Origin: Musa acuminata AAA Group
Taxonomy: Eukaryota; Streptophyta; Magnoliopsida; Zingiberales; Musaceae
Direction of reading: 5' to 3'
DNA: 64,000 nt
Assembly (NCBI RefSeq): GCF_036884655.1
Contig: NC_088347.1
Location: 16,264,501 to 16,328,500 of the forward strand
The first letter of the stretch is position 1. Every line of letters begins with the position of its first letter. Under the pieces are notes generated by a model. That model saw nothing but the letters and a program-made list of their open reading frames with translations. It did not search any database and was not told where the DNA came from. This document shows positions 20,663 to 31,262 of the stretch, piece after piece. A program made the position numbers and the translations under genes.

Positions 20663-23600
20663 TTGCTACTTAAGGACACCTTGAAGAAATTCGAGGTTGG
20701 TAGCAAGTCTTTGAATATGATCCTTACAAATAAGGGTCACGTTCTTAAAAGAAGTGGAATTGGATTTGTGAGAAGTGCTCACCAAAATCGAACCACCATC
20801 ATTAAAGGCCTTATCTTGCATGTATCGCACCAAAACGAATGTAACTTTTGTTGCAAACATGAACATAGAACTTATCATTGTCCATTCAAGAAAGTTAGTC
20901 CAAACAAATTGATTTGGGATCCTAAAGGAACTATGATAAACTTCATGCAACATGATAAACAATTTAGATTAGTTTTTGAGACACCCAAAATTAAATGGGT
21001 ACCTAAAAATTATCCTTTCTTGTAGAAACATATACTATCACAAGCTAGGAGCAAGAGATGGTATCTTGATAGTGGATGCTCAAGGCATATGACGGGAGAT
21101 CTATCTCAATTCTCTAAGCTCACTAGCATAGACGAAGGCTATGTCACATTCGGAGATAACAACAAGGGTAAAATCATTGGCAAAAGAACCATAGGTAACA
21201 AATCCAACTTCTTTATTGAAGATATTTTGTTAGTCGATGGTTTAAAACATAACCTCTTGAGCATTAGTCAATTGTGTGATAAAGGATATATTGTCAAATT
21301 CGAATCTAATGCTTGCATCATTAAAAAACCACACAAAAACACATCTATGATTGTATTAAAACAAAATAACGTATACACCATTGACATCAATAATCTTTGT
21401 AATGAAATATATTTCTCAGATTTGAATGACGATGCTTGGCTTTGGCATAGGAGATTAGGTCATACTAGCATAAAACTAATAACTCAAATTTCATCCAAAG
21501 AACTTGTAAGAGGAATTCCTCATATCAAGTTCATCAAAGATAATGTGTGTGATGCTTGTCAATTAGGAAAATAAATTGAGGGTAGCTTCAAATCTAAGAA
21601 CCAAATAAGCACCTCTAGACCCTTACAATTGATCCATATGGACTTATTCGGACCAATCTCTACATCAAGCCTAGGAGGTAGCAAATATGCCTTTGTTGTT
21701 GTAGATGATTACAGTAGATATACTTGGACTTATTTCTTGAAACACAAAAATGAATGTTTTAGATATTTCACTAAGTTTTGTAAACTTATTCAAAATGAAA
21801 ATGATTATATGATTTCATTAATTAGAAGTGATCACGGTGGTGAATTTTAAAACAGTGATTTCCAAGAATTTTGTGAATTTAACGGATACAATCACAACTT
21901 CTCTACTCCAAGAAATCCTCAATAAAATGGAGTAGCAGAAAGAAAAAATAGAAATTTATAAGAAATAGCAAGAACCATGTTGAATGAACATAGCCTACCC
22001 AAATATTTTTGAGTCGAAGTCATAAACACTGCATGCTATATTTTGAATAGAGTTCTAGTAAGACCCTTACTCACCAAAACTCCCTATGAGTTGTGGAACA
22101 ACAAAAAACCCAATATTTCATATTTTAAAGTTTTTGGGTGTAAGTGTTTTATCTTGAATGAAAAAGATGCCTTAGGAAAATTTGAATCTAAATCCGATGA
22201 AAGAATTTTTCTTGGTTATTCTTTGGTTTTTAAAGCTTTTCGTATCTTTAATAAAAGAACATTAATTATAGAAGAATCCATTCTTGTTGTTTTCAATGAG
22301 ATTTCCGAAATCAATAAAAATAATTTTGATGATGATGTTAATTTTGGTTCTTTCAATTTAAATGAAACCCCTTCTCTAACTAGCAACTTGGATGCATCCA
22401 CTTTTGAAGCATCCTTACCCAAGGATTGGAAGTATGTAGATGCTCATCCTAAGGAGCTAATCTTAGGAGACACATCTAAGGGGGTTCAAACATGTTCTTC
22501 TCTTAAAAATTTTTGTGCCAACGCCACTTTTCTCTCCCAAATTGAACCTAAATTGATTGATGAAGCCATGAAAGATGATTCATGGATTATCACAATGCAA
22601 GATGAGTTAAATCAATTTGAGTGAAATGAGGTGTGGAAGCTTATTCTTAGGCCAAATGACCATTTAGTTATTAGTACTAAATGGGTCTTTAGAAACAAGA
22701 AAGATGAATATAGTATCGTGGTTAGAAACAAGGCTAGATTAGTGGCCAAAGGTTTCAACGAAGAAGAAGGTATCGATTACAAAGAAACCTTCACTCCTAT
22801 GGCTCGATTAGAAGCCATAAGGATGCTCCTTGCCTATGCTAGTAATAATAATTTTAAGTTGTTTCAAATGGATGTTAAAAGCGCTTTTCTTAATGGCTTT
22901 ATTTTCGAAGAAATTTATGTTAACAACCTCCTAGATTTGAAAATAATAGCCTTCATAATCATGTGTTTAAATTAATTAAAGCTCTCTATAGTTTAAAACA
23001 AGTCCCAAGGGCTTGGTATAAGAGACTTAGTTCTTTTCTTATTGAAAATAATTTATCAAAAGGCAAGGTAGATACTACATTGTTTATCAAAAATTTTGAA
23101 AATGATTTTCTCATTGTTCAAATTTATGTTGATGATATTATCTTCGGTCCTATGAATGAATCTCTTTGTGAATCTTTTGCTAAAACTATGAGCGTTGAAT
23201 TTGAAATGAGTTTGATGGGAGAATTATCCTTCTTCTTAGGCTTACAAATTAAATAACTAAGCAATGACATCTTTATTAGTCAAACTAAATATGCTTTAGA
23301 TTTGCTAAAAAGATTTAATATGGATAGTTCAAAAGCTATCAACACACCTATGAGCACCTCCACTAAGTTAGAAATTGATGAAAGTGGAGAAAGCTTTGAT
23401 CAAAAAACTTATAGGGGTATGATAGGAAGTTTACTTTACCTCACTGCAACTAGACCATATATTATTTTCACTGTAGGACTTTGTGCTAGGTTTCAATCGA
23501 ACCCTAAGATATCTCATCTCAAAGTAGTTAAAAGAATACTTAGATATCTTAAAAGTACCACAAATCTAGGATTATAATATCCAAAAACTAAGAATTTTGA

Positions 23601-24075
23601 GTTAATTGCTTATGCTGATGTGGATTTTGCTGGGTGTAGACTAGATAGAAAAAGCACATTAGGAATATGTCAATTCTTGGGACATTCCCTTGTTTCCTGG
23701 TCATCTAAGAAACAAAACTCAGTTGCACTATCAATAATCGAAGCTGAGTATATTGCAGCTAGTGCATACTGTGCACAAGTTGTGTGGATGAAAAACACCT
23801 TAGAAGATTATAAAGTTCATCTTAAAAATATTCCCATTAAATGTAATAACACAAGTATAATTTGTTTAACAAAGAATCTCATTCAACACTCAAGAACAAA
23901 ACATATTGATATTAGACATCACTTTATATGAGATCATGTCACTAATCATGATGTAATTATAGAGTTTATTAATACTAAACATCAAGTAGCTGATATTTTT
24001 ACAAAGCCTTTAAGTGAAGAACAATTTGATTTCATTAGAAGAGAATTAGGAATGTTGATGTGTCCGAATGCATGA
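20663..24075 (+). pseudogene. A2 pol: protease, integrase, RT, RNase H (many stops)
   Basis: Order: second CCHC knuckle (CNFCCKHEHRTYHC, 20840-20881); protease WYLDSGCSRHMTG near 21060; GAG-pre-integrase with WLWHRRLGH and CDACQLGK; integrase with DLFGP and SDHGGEF near 21640-21850 and its Glu retained in AERKNR; RT with [17 protein letters not shown] and YVDDIIFG (about 23127-23150); Copia RNase H with DRKSTLG and IEAEYIA; TGA at 24073-24075. In-frame stops include 21571, about 21848, about 21922, 22621 and about 23254. A frame change lies near 22920-22970. It is dead as a polyprotein. Confidence 0.92.
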
Positions 24076-24829
24076 ACTTATTAAATTTATTTTTTGGACT
24101 TTCTTGATTCAATGATCAATCACTTAATTACTATGATGAGAATTTTACATGATTACATGCCTTAATAACATGTTGGAAATTATGTGTTTTGGATGCAAAA
24201 CTTCCAGGATGATACGCATGTTTTACCTTCATGATTGTGTTTGAAAATCCATAGCAAAACCTTGTCTGAATGAATGAATGTGTTAAATTTCACTTTCAGA
24301 CTTTCTTGATCAGAACAATACATGATTTAGTATTTCTCTTCTGGACTTAATGTAGCTTTCATAAGCCAATGTCATATCGAGTTTGTTTCATATCATTGAT
24401 CTTTGACATATGGAATCAATTAACAAATGCATCTCTCGTAGATTTACCTTGCGAAAAATATTTTTTCGAGAAATGAATTTGATGAAATGATTCCTTCTTA
24501 TGAATTCCTTCTTGATGAAGGAAGATTTTTAAAATGAAGTATGATTTAATCTCTTATCATTTTAACTTCATTCAAGTAAGTTCACAATGGCTTTCCTCCT
24601 TTATGCAAAACGTTAATGACAAATAAAAGGGAAGAAGCAATGACAACCATCTTCATGTCATGTTTGCTTGAAAATTTTGTATAATTGGTATTCTATCACT
24701 TATTGTTGAAAAATAACATGAACCTTTTTATGACATGAATCATTACCACACTTATGCTTAAAATTTGCTTAAATCGTTCTCCTTTTTGCTGATGATAAAG
24801 GGGGAGAAATATGTAGTAAATTGATGATA

Positions 24830-25240
24830 GAATTGCTATAATTGTCATATTTGCATTATGTTAAGATATCAAAAGCTTGCATCATAATTTTACAATATTG
24901 ATATCTTAAAATATGTGGTAAATTAATGATAGAATTGCTATACACGTGAAATGTTTGCATTAATGAAAAGATATCTAGAGCTTACATTGCAATTTTACAA
25001 TGTTGATATCTTGCAATGTGATGAAATGCTATGTTTGCTATACACTTGAAACGTTTGCATTGTGTTAAGATATCAAGAGCTTACATCGCAATTTTACAAT
25101 GTTGATATCTTACCATGTGATGAGATGCTATGATTGCTATACACTTGAAATGTTCGCATTATGTTAAGATATCAAGAGTTTACATCGTAATTTTACATGT
25201 TGATATCTTACCATATGATGAATTGCTACGATTGCTATCT
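24830..25240. repeat. About 99-bp tandem repeats in A2 3' UTR
   Basis: Four units start at 24860, 24965, 25064 and 25163 (steps 105, 99, 99). Each holds AGATATC, a GAGCTTACATCGCAATTTTAC core, GTTGATATCTTR and a TTGCTATACACTTGAAATG segment. GATATC sites bracket the core in each unit. Related blocks occur in the other Copia 3' UTRs (5140-5400 and 15640-15830). Confidence 0.8.
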
Positions 25241-25465
25241 TTCATATTTGAAATGTAAGACGTGAAAATGGATGTCAAACCTTGACATCATTTTCAGAGA
25301 GATACATGGAATCATGATGGGAGTTTTGATAAGGTTAAATGAACTTAACTTATCAATATATCTCTTGAATTCAAAGGCTTTGAATTCAAGAATGACTTAT
25401 CTCAAGTATGGCATATAGATAGGGGGAGTTAATGTTAACTCCGTCATCAATTGATTGTCATCATC

Positions 25466-25478
25466 AAAAAGGGGGAGA
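25466..25478 (+). other. Polypurine tract of A2
   Basis: AAAAAGGGGGAGA immediately before the 3' LTR; primer for plus-strand DNA synthesis in LTR elements. Confidence 0.88.
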
Positions 25479-25479
25479 T

Positions 25480-26853
25480 TGTTGAATCGCGGATTTTGAT
25501 AATGAAGTCAATTGTCATTTGGTTATCTAATCCATATGTTGAGATAAGTGTGTAGGATTAACTACGATGGCAGTAAGACATGCAGCAGGTGTTGCGCCAA
25601 AGTCAAGACCAAGATCACGTTGGGAGTTCGAGAGTTCGATGGAAGTCCGGATGGTCGTCGGAGGTTCTGCGGGAACAAATCGGAGAAGTCCAGGAGCTTA
25701 CCAAAGAAGCTCGTCGGAACTCGCCAAGAGGATCGTCGCAAGTCCAGGAGTTTGCCGGAAGTCTGCTGGAGCATCGCCGAGGGTTCGTCGGATGTTCGCT
25801 AGAAGTTCACCGGAAGCTCGCCGGAGGAAGCGATTAACGCACCAGAACATGAGTTACAGTATTAATGTCATAAATGTCGTAGTTAGCATGAAGATTAAGT
25901 TAGGAATGAGAGGTGATCCCATTAACTTAATCTGGGGCCAATTGGGCCCTTGACAAACCCAAATTGGGCCGAATGGATTAGCCTATTCGGACTCAGATTT
26001 CTTGGCCGGCGGTGGCACCGCCCAGAAGCTCAGTCTTTGAGCGAAGTCAGGCGGTGGTACCACCCTTGTCAAGTGATGGTACCACTTAAGCTCGGTCTCC
26101 GAGCGAAGTCTGGCGGTGGTATCACCCCTATCAAGTGGTGGTACCGCTTGAGCTCGGTCTCTAAGCGAAGTCAAACGGTGGTACTGCCCCTGTCAGGCAG
26201 TGGTACTGCCTAAGCTCGATCTCCAAGCAGTGTTAGGTGGTAATGCCGCCTAATTCTGGCGGTGGTACCGCCAGGACCCTAGAAATCCGAGAGCTGACAC
26301 TTTTTGAGGTCCAAATTCAAACCAATTGGGGCCTATATAAACATCACCCTTTCCTACATGAAAGGGCATCAAAAGCTTACATTTATTCTAAGAATTTGAG
26401 AGCTTAAAAGTGTTGTAAAATGCTAGAAGTTCTTCTCCCTCTTTTCTTCTAAGTTTTGATCATTCAAGAGAGGAGTGGAAATCTGTAAGGGTTGTCTCCT
26501 AAACCCGTCAAAAGGAGTAAAGCTGTAAAAGGGCCTTCACCTATTGAAGGAAGGCCTCTAGTGGACATCGGTGACCTCATCGGAGGAGGAAGTCAAAAGT
26601 GGATGTAGGTCAAGATGGACCGAACCACTCTAAATCTCGGTTTGTATTTACATTCTGCTCCTTTTCTTAACTATAAACCGCCTCCATTACTTTACGTCAA
26701 CTATAGTTCTGTTTACTCTTAAGTTGAAGAACTTTCCGAAATGGTTTTCATCGAAAATGATTTCATCACACGAATGTTGTTTTAATCGATGAAAGTTTTC
26801 TGCTGCACTAATTCATCCCCCCCCCCCCTCTCTTAGTGCTTTTGATCCCAACA
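25480..26853 (+). repeat. 3' LTR of A2
   Basis: TGTTGAATCGCGG to GATCCCAACA, 1374 bp. Dyad array at 26005-26275 has more units than the 5' LTR, with exact GGCGGT-GGC-ACCGCC at 26008-26022. TATA box near 26334-26341. The hairpin is weaker here, because the segment between AGGG and CCTTCACC is shortened. Confidence 0.94.
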
Positions 26854-26858
26854 CTTTC

Positions 26859-27193
26859 GGTGCTTCGTCCGATCTTTCGGCGCATTGTCGTCTCCTTCAA
26901 CGTATTACCCAATCAGCATGTTATCTTCTCATAACATCTGATCTTCTTAGCACAATGTCCGATCTTCTTGGCCTGATGCCCGAATTCATAGACCGAAGCC
27001 TTCTACCGACACGTTGACTAATCCTTTGGCCTGACGTCCAATCTTCTGACATATTTGTTCTGGCCCAACGTCCGATTCCTTCTACTTTAATTGATTTGCC
27101 TTTTCTGATCAAAGCTAGTCCTACGTTACTTAAACATATATTAAATTATAAATACTATCAATTGGTTTCATCATCAAAATCTGAGATTCAATA
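26859..27193 (-). repeat. LTR-B, left part of sense LTR
   Basis: Continues LTR-B after the CTTTC duplication: GGTGCTTCGTCCGATC..., ending CTGAGATTCAATA where CAACA is expected. Contains the TCGGCCTGATGCCCGA-type module. Together with 17108-18135 it forms one LTR. Confidence 0.83.
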
Positions 27194-27663
27194 GAAGATT
27201 ATTGAGAGATCATCGGATGATCGTTAGAAGCTCACCGGAAGAAACCTAGACTTATCTGACTTGTTTTGTTTAGTGTGTGCCTTAAAAATCAAAGTTAGCA
27301 CATAATTAGGGTTTGGATTGGGAGGTAATACCACTAACTCAGTTAGGGGCCAACTAGGTCCAAAATAGGGCTGAGTTGGGCTAGATAGAAGGCTCACTCG
27401 GTCACTTGGAGCCTTACCAGGCGGTGGCACCGCCTAGGGTAGTTAATGCAGTCAAGTGGTGATACTTCCCTTTCAAGCGATGGTATCGCTAGAGTCCAAT
27501 CTTTGAGGCTTTGTTAAGCGGTAGTACCGTCAGACTGGGCGACGGTATCACAGTGTCAGAGTGTCAAGCGATAGTACCACCCAGTACTAGCGGTGGTACC
27601 GCTAGTACCCCAAAAAGTAGGGATGTGATACTTTTTGGCTCCAATTCTGAAGCTAATTAAGGG
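27194..27663 (+). repeat. Copia LTR fragment, left of Gypsy1
   Basis: A plus-oriented LTR piece lacking its 5' end. It shows TCATCGGATGATCG, TTAGGGTTTGGATTGGGAGG, CCACTAACTCAGTTAGGGGCC, the dyad array with exact GGCGGT-GGC-ACCGCC at 27420-27434, and the TTTTTGGCTCCAATTC run-up to the TATA box. Gypsy1 inserted at TATAA. Confidence 0.8.
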
Positions 27664-27668
27664 TATAA
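27664..27668. other. Target-site duplication of Gypsy1, left copy
   Basis: TATAA; the second copy is 32989-32993. The site is the TATA box of the host Copia LTR. Confidence 0.9.
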
Positions 27669-28062
27669 TGTTAGAACCCTTGCAGATTCTAAACTTGGGG
27701 TTGATCTCTTTAGGGGATCGGCCTCCTTGGAACTCTATAGGGGTTCCTCCCTCCAAATTGCTGCTCAAAGGCTACAGAAAAGATTCATCTATTGCTTATC
27801 AAAAGAGGAGGAATACATGGCTATTTATAGGGTTTCTAAACCCTAACTCCTAATAGGACTCTTACTCAAGACTCCTACTTCTAACCAACTCCTAATAGGA
27901 CTTCTACTCAAGACTCCTATTCCTTTACAACTTCTAATTCTTCTCTAAGAAACAACCTCCTAACCCTAGCCGACCTCTTCACCTCTTTAATAGGGGTCGG
28001 CTTAGGTAGGTTTTACATGAATGTCCATCTCAATTAGGACTCTCCTAGCTAGAGTCCTAACA
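27669..28062 (-). repeat. 3' LTR of Gypsy1
   Basis: TGTTAGAACCCTTGCAG to GAGTCCTAACA, 394 bp. Sense TATA box CTATAAATAG at 27821-27830. A purine-rich sense tract (GAAGAGGGCGGGTC, 28063-28076) borders it and is the likely PPT. Confidence 0.93.
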
Positions 28063-28084
28063 GACCCGCCCTCTTCAAATCAGC

Positions 28085-28520
28085 CTTGTCCTCGAGGCTG
28101 ACAATTCATGAATTTTAGAAATTTGATCTTCAAGTCATCATAGTTCTCCCAAGTGGCATCTTCTATTGATAGGTTCGCCCACTGTATTAGCACTTTAGTA
28201 GTGGGTCGTCATCGTCGAGTCACGATCTGTTGATCAATAATGGCACTTGGCTGGGTCTGGAGTTCTCTTTGGATAGTCATATTTGGTGGGTGGCTTTGGG
28301 CTATCTCCAAGGACCTATTTACAATTTTTGTCTGGCCATCGATTTGTGAGTGATATGCCATACTCCTTTTCAATTTAGTACCCTGCATATAGAATAACTT
28401 TGTCCAAAATCTGCTCGTGAAGCTACAAGTAGAATTTATCATAAGCAAAATGCGTCCCTTATAGTGTAATTCTTTTGAGTCCCAATTGTAATGAGCCATT
28501 GAGTTTGGTGCTTCCTCCAA
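28085..28520 (-). pseudogene. Gypsy1 integrase remnant and chromodomain-like tail
   Basis: Sense: HYKGRILL (start of the integrase zinc domain), then an abrupt jump to FWTKLF, AYHSQIDGQT and VNRSLE (end of the integrase core). The catalytic middle is gone. The frame runs on to VTRR, a TGA near 28207, then KVLIQWANLSIEDATWENYD, which matches the chromodomain-like end of plant chromoviral integrases (the WxxLxxEDATWE pattern). That tail is thought to steer insertion into chromatin. The deletion explains why no DDE triad is visible. Confidence 0.85.
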
Positions 28521-28559
28521 TTTTTTTATAATCTTACTAGTCTCTGAATCTTCCTGTCA

Positions 28560-29480
28560 TTCCATCTTAATATCCTCAAGGAAGTCGCTGGTCGAAAGTG
28601 AAATGGCTGAAACTTCAGCTTGCTCGGGTAGTTGCGAAAGCGCATCTACAAGAACATTCTCTTTCCCCTTTTTGTAAGTTATTTCATAATCAAATCCAAG
28701 AAGTTTTGTTACCCATTTTTGCTGCTCTGGGGATGATATCTTTCACTTCAAAAAGTACTTGAGGCTTTTATGGTCGGTTTTAATTTAAAATCGTCGATCA
28801 ATCAAGTAGGGTCTCCACCTCGTTGCTGCGCGCACAATAGCGAGCATCTCCTTATCATATGTTGACTTATTTTGATGGGAGGGAGAGAATGCCTTGCTAG
28901 TATATGCGAGTGGTCGACCATCTTGCATGAGAATGGCTCCAATTCTGACTCCAGATACGTCGGTCTCAATAATGAAGGGTCGGTTGAAATCTGGTAGTGT
29001 TAGCACCGGCGTCGTCGTCATGGCTGCCTTAAGTTTGTCGAAGGCAGCGGAGGCTCTGTCCGACCATTGGAAGACATCTTTTTTCAGTAAGGAAGTAAGT
29101 GGTGCACTGATCTCTCCATATTTTTTCACGAACTTGCAGTAGTAGCCTATTAAACCCAGAAAGCCATGTAGCAATTTTATGTTTCTCGGGGTCAGCCAGT
29201 TTTGCATTGCTCCAATTTTGAAGGGGTCTACTGCCACACCTTCCTCTGATATGATATGCCCAAGATATTCCACCTTCTTTTGAAGAAAGCAAAAATTCAT
29301 AGTGGTTGTTGTGTGTTCAAAAGGTGGTTTTCGGTATGTCTTCTTCGCATACTCGTATTTGATGATACCTGGATCGAAGGTCCAGCTTTGTGAAGATTTG
29401 TGCTCCCTTTCATCTAGAAACTCATCTACTACTGGAATAGGGTATTTATCCTTGATGGTTATGCCATTGAGAGCTCGGTA
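28560..29480 (-). pseudogene. Gypsy1 RT C-terminus and RNase H
   Basis: Sense: [16 protein letters not shown], then, after a deletion removing the YxDD palm region, KVEYLGHIISEEGV, the connection domain (GYYCKFVKKYGEISAPL, FQWSDRASAAFDKLK), RNase H with FIIETDVSGVRIGAIL and KSTYDKEMLAIV, a stop after IDRRF, then IKTDHKSLKYFL and KGKENVLVDALSQ. The catalytic Asp of RNase H in TDVS is present, but the RT active site is absent, so it is inactive. Confidence 0.9.
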
Positions 29481-29495
29481 ATCAACACATAATCA

Positions 29496-31262
29496 TCATA
29501 TTCCATCCTTCTTTCGTATGAGGAGCACCGGTGAAGAGTAGGGGCTGCAACATGGCTGAATAACTCCTATTTTGAGCATCTCTTTTACAATCCTTTCTAT
29601 TTCATCCTTTTGGAGATGTGGATACTGATATGGCTGAGCATTTGCTAGGGATTTTCCTTGAAGAATCGTTATACAATGATCATGCCGACGGGTAAGAGGT
29701 AGGTTATGCAGTTCGTCAAATATATCTGAAAATTTAGCGAGCAAAGGAAGTAGATTTGGATCTTCAAATTTTGTTGGCTCTCCCTTAGTTTGTTGCTCAA
29801 GTTGTACCAAAAAGCTGCTACATGCTTTATGCAAAACCTTCTCCATTTGTTGTGTGCAAATCGTTGTTACGTCGCCCCCATGTTTCCCGTTCAGTATCAC
29901 CTGTTTCTCCTTACTGTAAAATTTCATAATTAGTTGCATAAAATTCCAAGAAATATCACCTAATGTCATCAACCATTTAATTTTGAGCATGGCCTCATGA
30001 TCATCAAGAGGGAGAAGGAAGAAATATGCAATTATCTCTTGGTAAGGCCTCATGATCAGCAATAGTTTCACTTGCGGGCGCCTACGGTTATACTTCAAAA
30101 TCCATCTATCGGCAACCTTAACGTCAAACCTGTTGCAATTCTCGATAGGTAAGGCCATCTGGATAGTAATCTTACTATTTAGAAAGTTATTAGTACTGCC
30201 CGTGTCGATGAGAACAGTGATCGGTTGTTGTTTGAGAAGGCCTCCAACTTTCATCGTTTGCTGGTTTGAGTAGCCGGCTAGTGTATGTACCGTAACTTCG
30301 GTCGGTTGTGGCTCTTTTTCTGCATCTTCTTCATGTTCAAAGTTCTCTTTTGGATGTTCAATGACCTCTTCTTCTATTGGTTTAATCATAAGAAGTCTCC
30401 CTTTTCTACAGCGATGCTCATGGCTCCACAGCTCTTCACAATTCCAACATAACCCCTTCACATATCGCTCCCGAAGCTCTTCTCTTGTTAACCTCTTTGG
30501 TGTAGGGACTTGGTCGACAGTAGGGGGGGCTAAGGGCTTCAATATTACTAGTTGAGTAGCGACCCTAGTCCTTCGAGCTTCATGGTTCAATTGCTCCTCT
30601 TGATGTCGTGCGAAAGAGATGGCTGCCATAAGCGTATACGGTTGTCGCGCTTTAACTTCTCCTCGGATCTTCGGCTCCAAGCCCTCAATGAAGGTCCTCA
30701 ATAGCTATTTTTGAGACCAATCATGAGTTTGATTAGATATCCTTTCAAACTTGGTTTAGTACTCTTGAATGGTAGAGGTTTGTCGGATCTTTGCTAGTTG
30801 TCCGTCAATATTCTCGTAATCGGTTGGTCTGAAGCGGATCAGTAGTCCTTCTTTGAATTGTCGCCATGAAAGGACTCCATAAGTATGCTCAAACCAGTCA
30901 AACCACTGTATAGCATCCCCTTCAAGATGTATAGCTGCAATTTTCACCATAGATGCATCCGCGGTTTTATGGTATCGAAAATATCGCTCCACGCACGAGA
31001 CCCAACCAATTGGGTCTCCTTCTTCCCATCTAGGGTAGTCCACTCTCATGCATGGATAGTTGGGGTTGGTCATAGAGCTTCCCCTCTCTTGGAAGTTATA
31101 TCTTCGGGCTTGGTGTGATTGGGCAAAGCTCTCTCCTTGATGTGATTTCTTTGGGCTTAGTGGTCGGCCCAATCTGAGTTCGGTAAAGAGCATCCGAATC
31201 TTATCCTCCATTCATACCTCGAAAGCTTCAAATTTAGCATTGATTACCTCCTCAGATGCCAT
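29496..31262 (-). pseudogene. Gypsy1 gag, protease and RT start
   Basis: The likely start is the ATG at 31262 (MASEEVINAKFEAFEV), followed by a stop and MEDKIRMLF. Retrotransposon gag domain: YPRWEEGDPIGWVSCVERYF, AIQWFDWFEHTYG, WRQFKEGL. Stops near 30757 and 30703 break it, then a zinc-knuckle-like CWNCEELWSHEHRC, aspartic protease LIDTGSTNNFLN (about 30200), and RT start PYQYPHLQKDEIE and SPYSSPVLLIRKKDG. Two stops follow KKDGI at about 29495. Confidence 0.9.

Larger units (their letters stand above)
24076..25479 (+). other. A2 3' UTR with duplicated PPT
   Basis: No coding frame. CTCCTTTTTGCTGATGATAA leads into an internal polypurine tract at 24797-24808. The functional-position PPT AAAAAGGGGGAGA is at 25466-25478, directly before the 3' LTR. 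Between them is a tandem array of about 99-bp units (24830-25240). Confidence 0.82.
18136..26853 (+). mobile_element. Complete Copia element A2
   Basis: 8.7-kb plus-strand element with both LTRs, PBS, gag, pol, a 1.4-kb 3' UTR and PPT, bounded by CTTTC duplications. It landed inside LTR-B, and the host LTR resumes at 26859. By eye the two LTRs differ at about 22 positions in their first 235 bp, mostly transitions, so the insertion is old. They also differ in length (1259 and 1374 bp), largely through the dyad array. Several frameshifts and many stops make it non-autonomous now. Confidence 0.95.

Noticed and set aside
24830..25240. Possible CRISPR-like array because of regular spacing
   Set aside because: Units are about 99 bp with no unique spacers, in a plant retroelement UTR. 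Ordinary tandem repeats.
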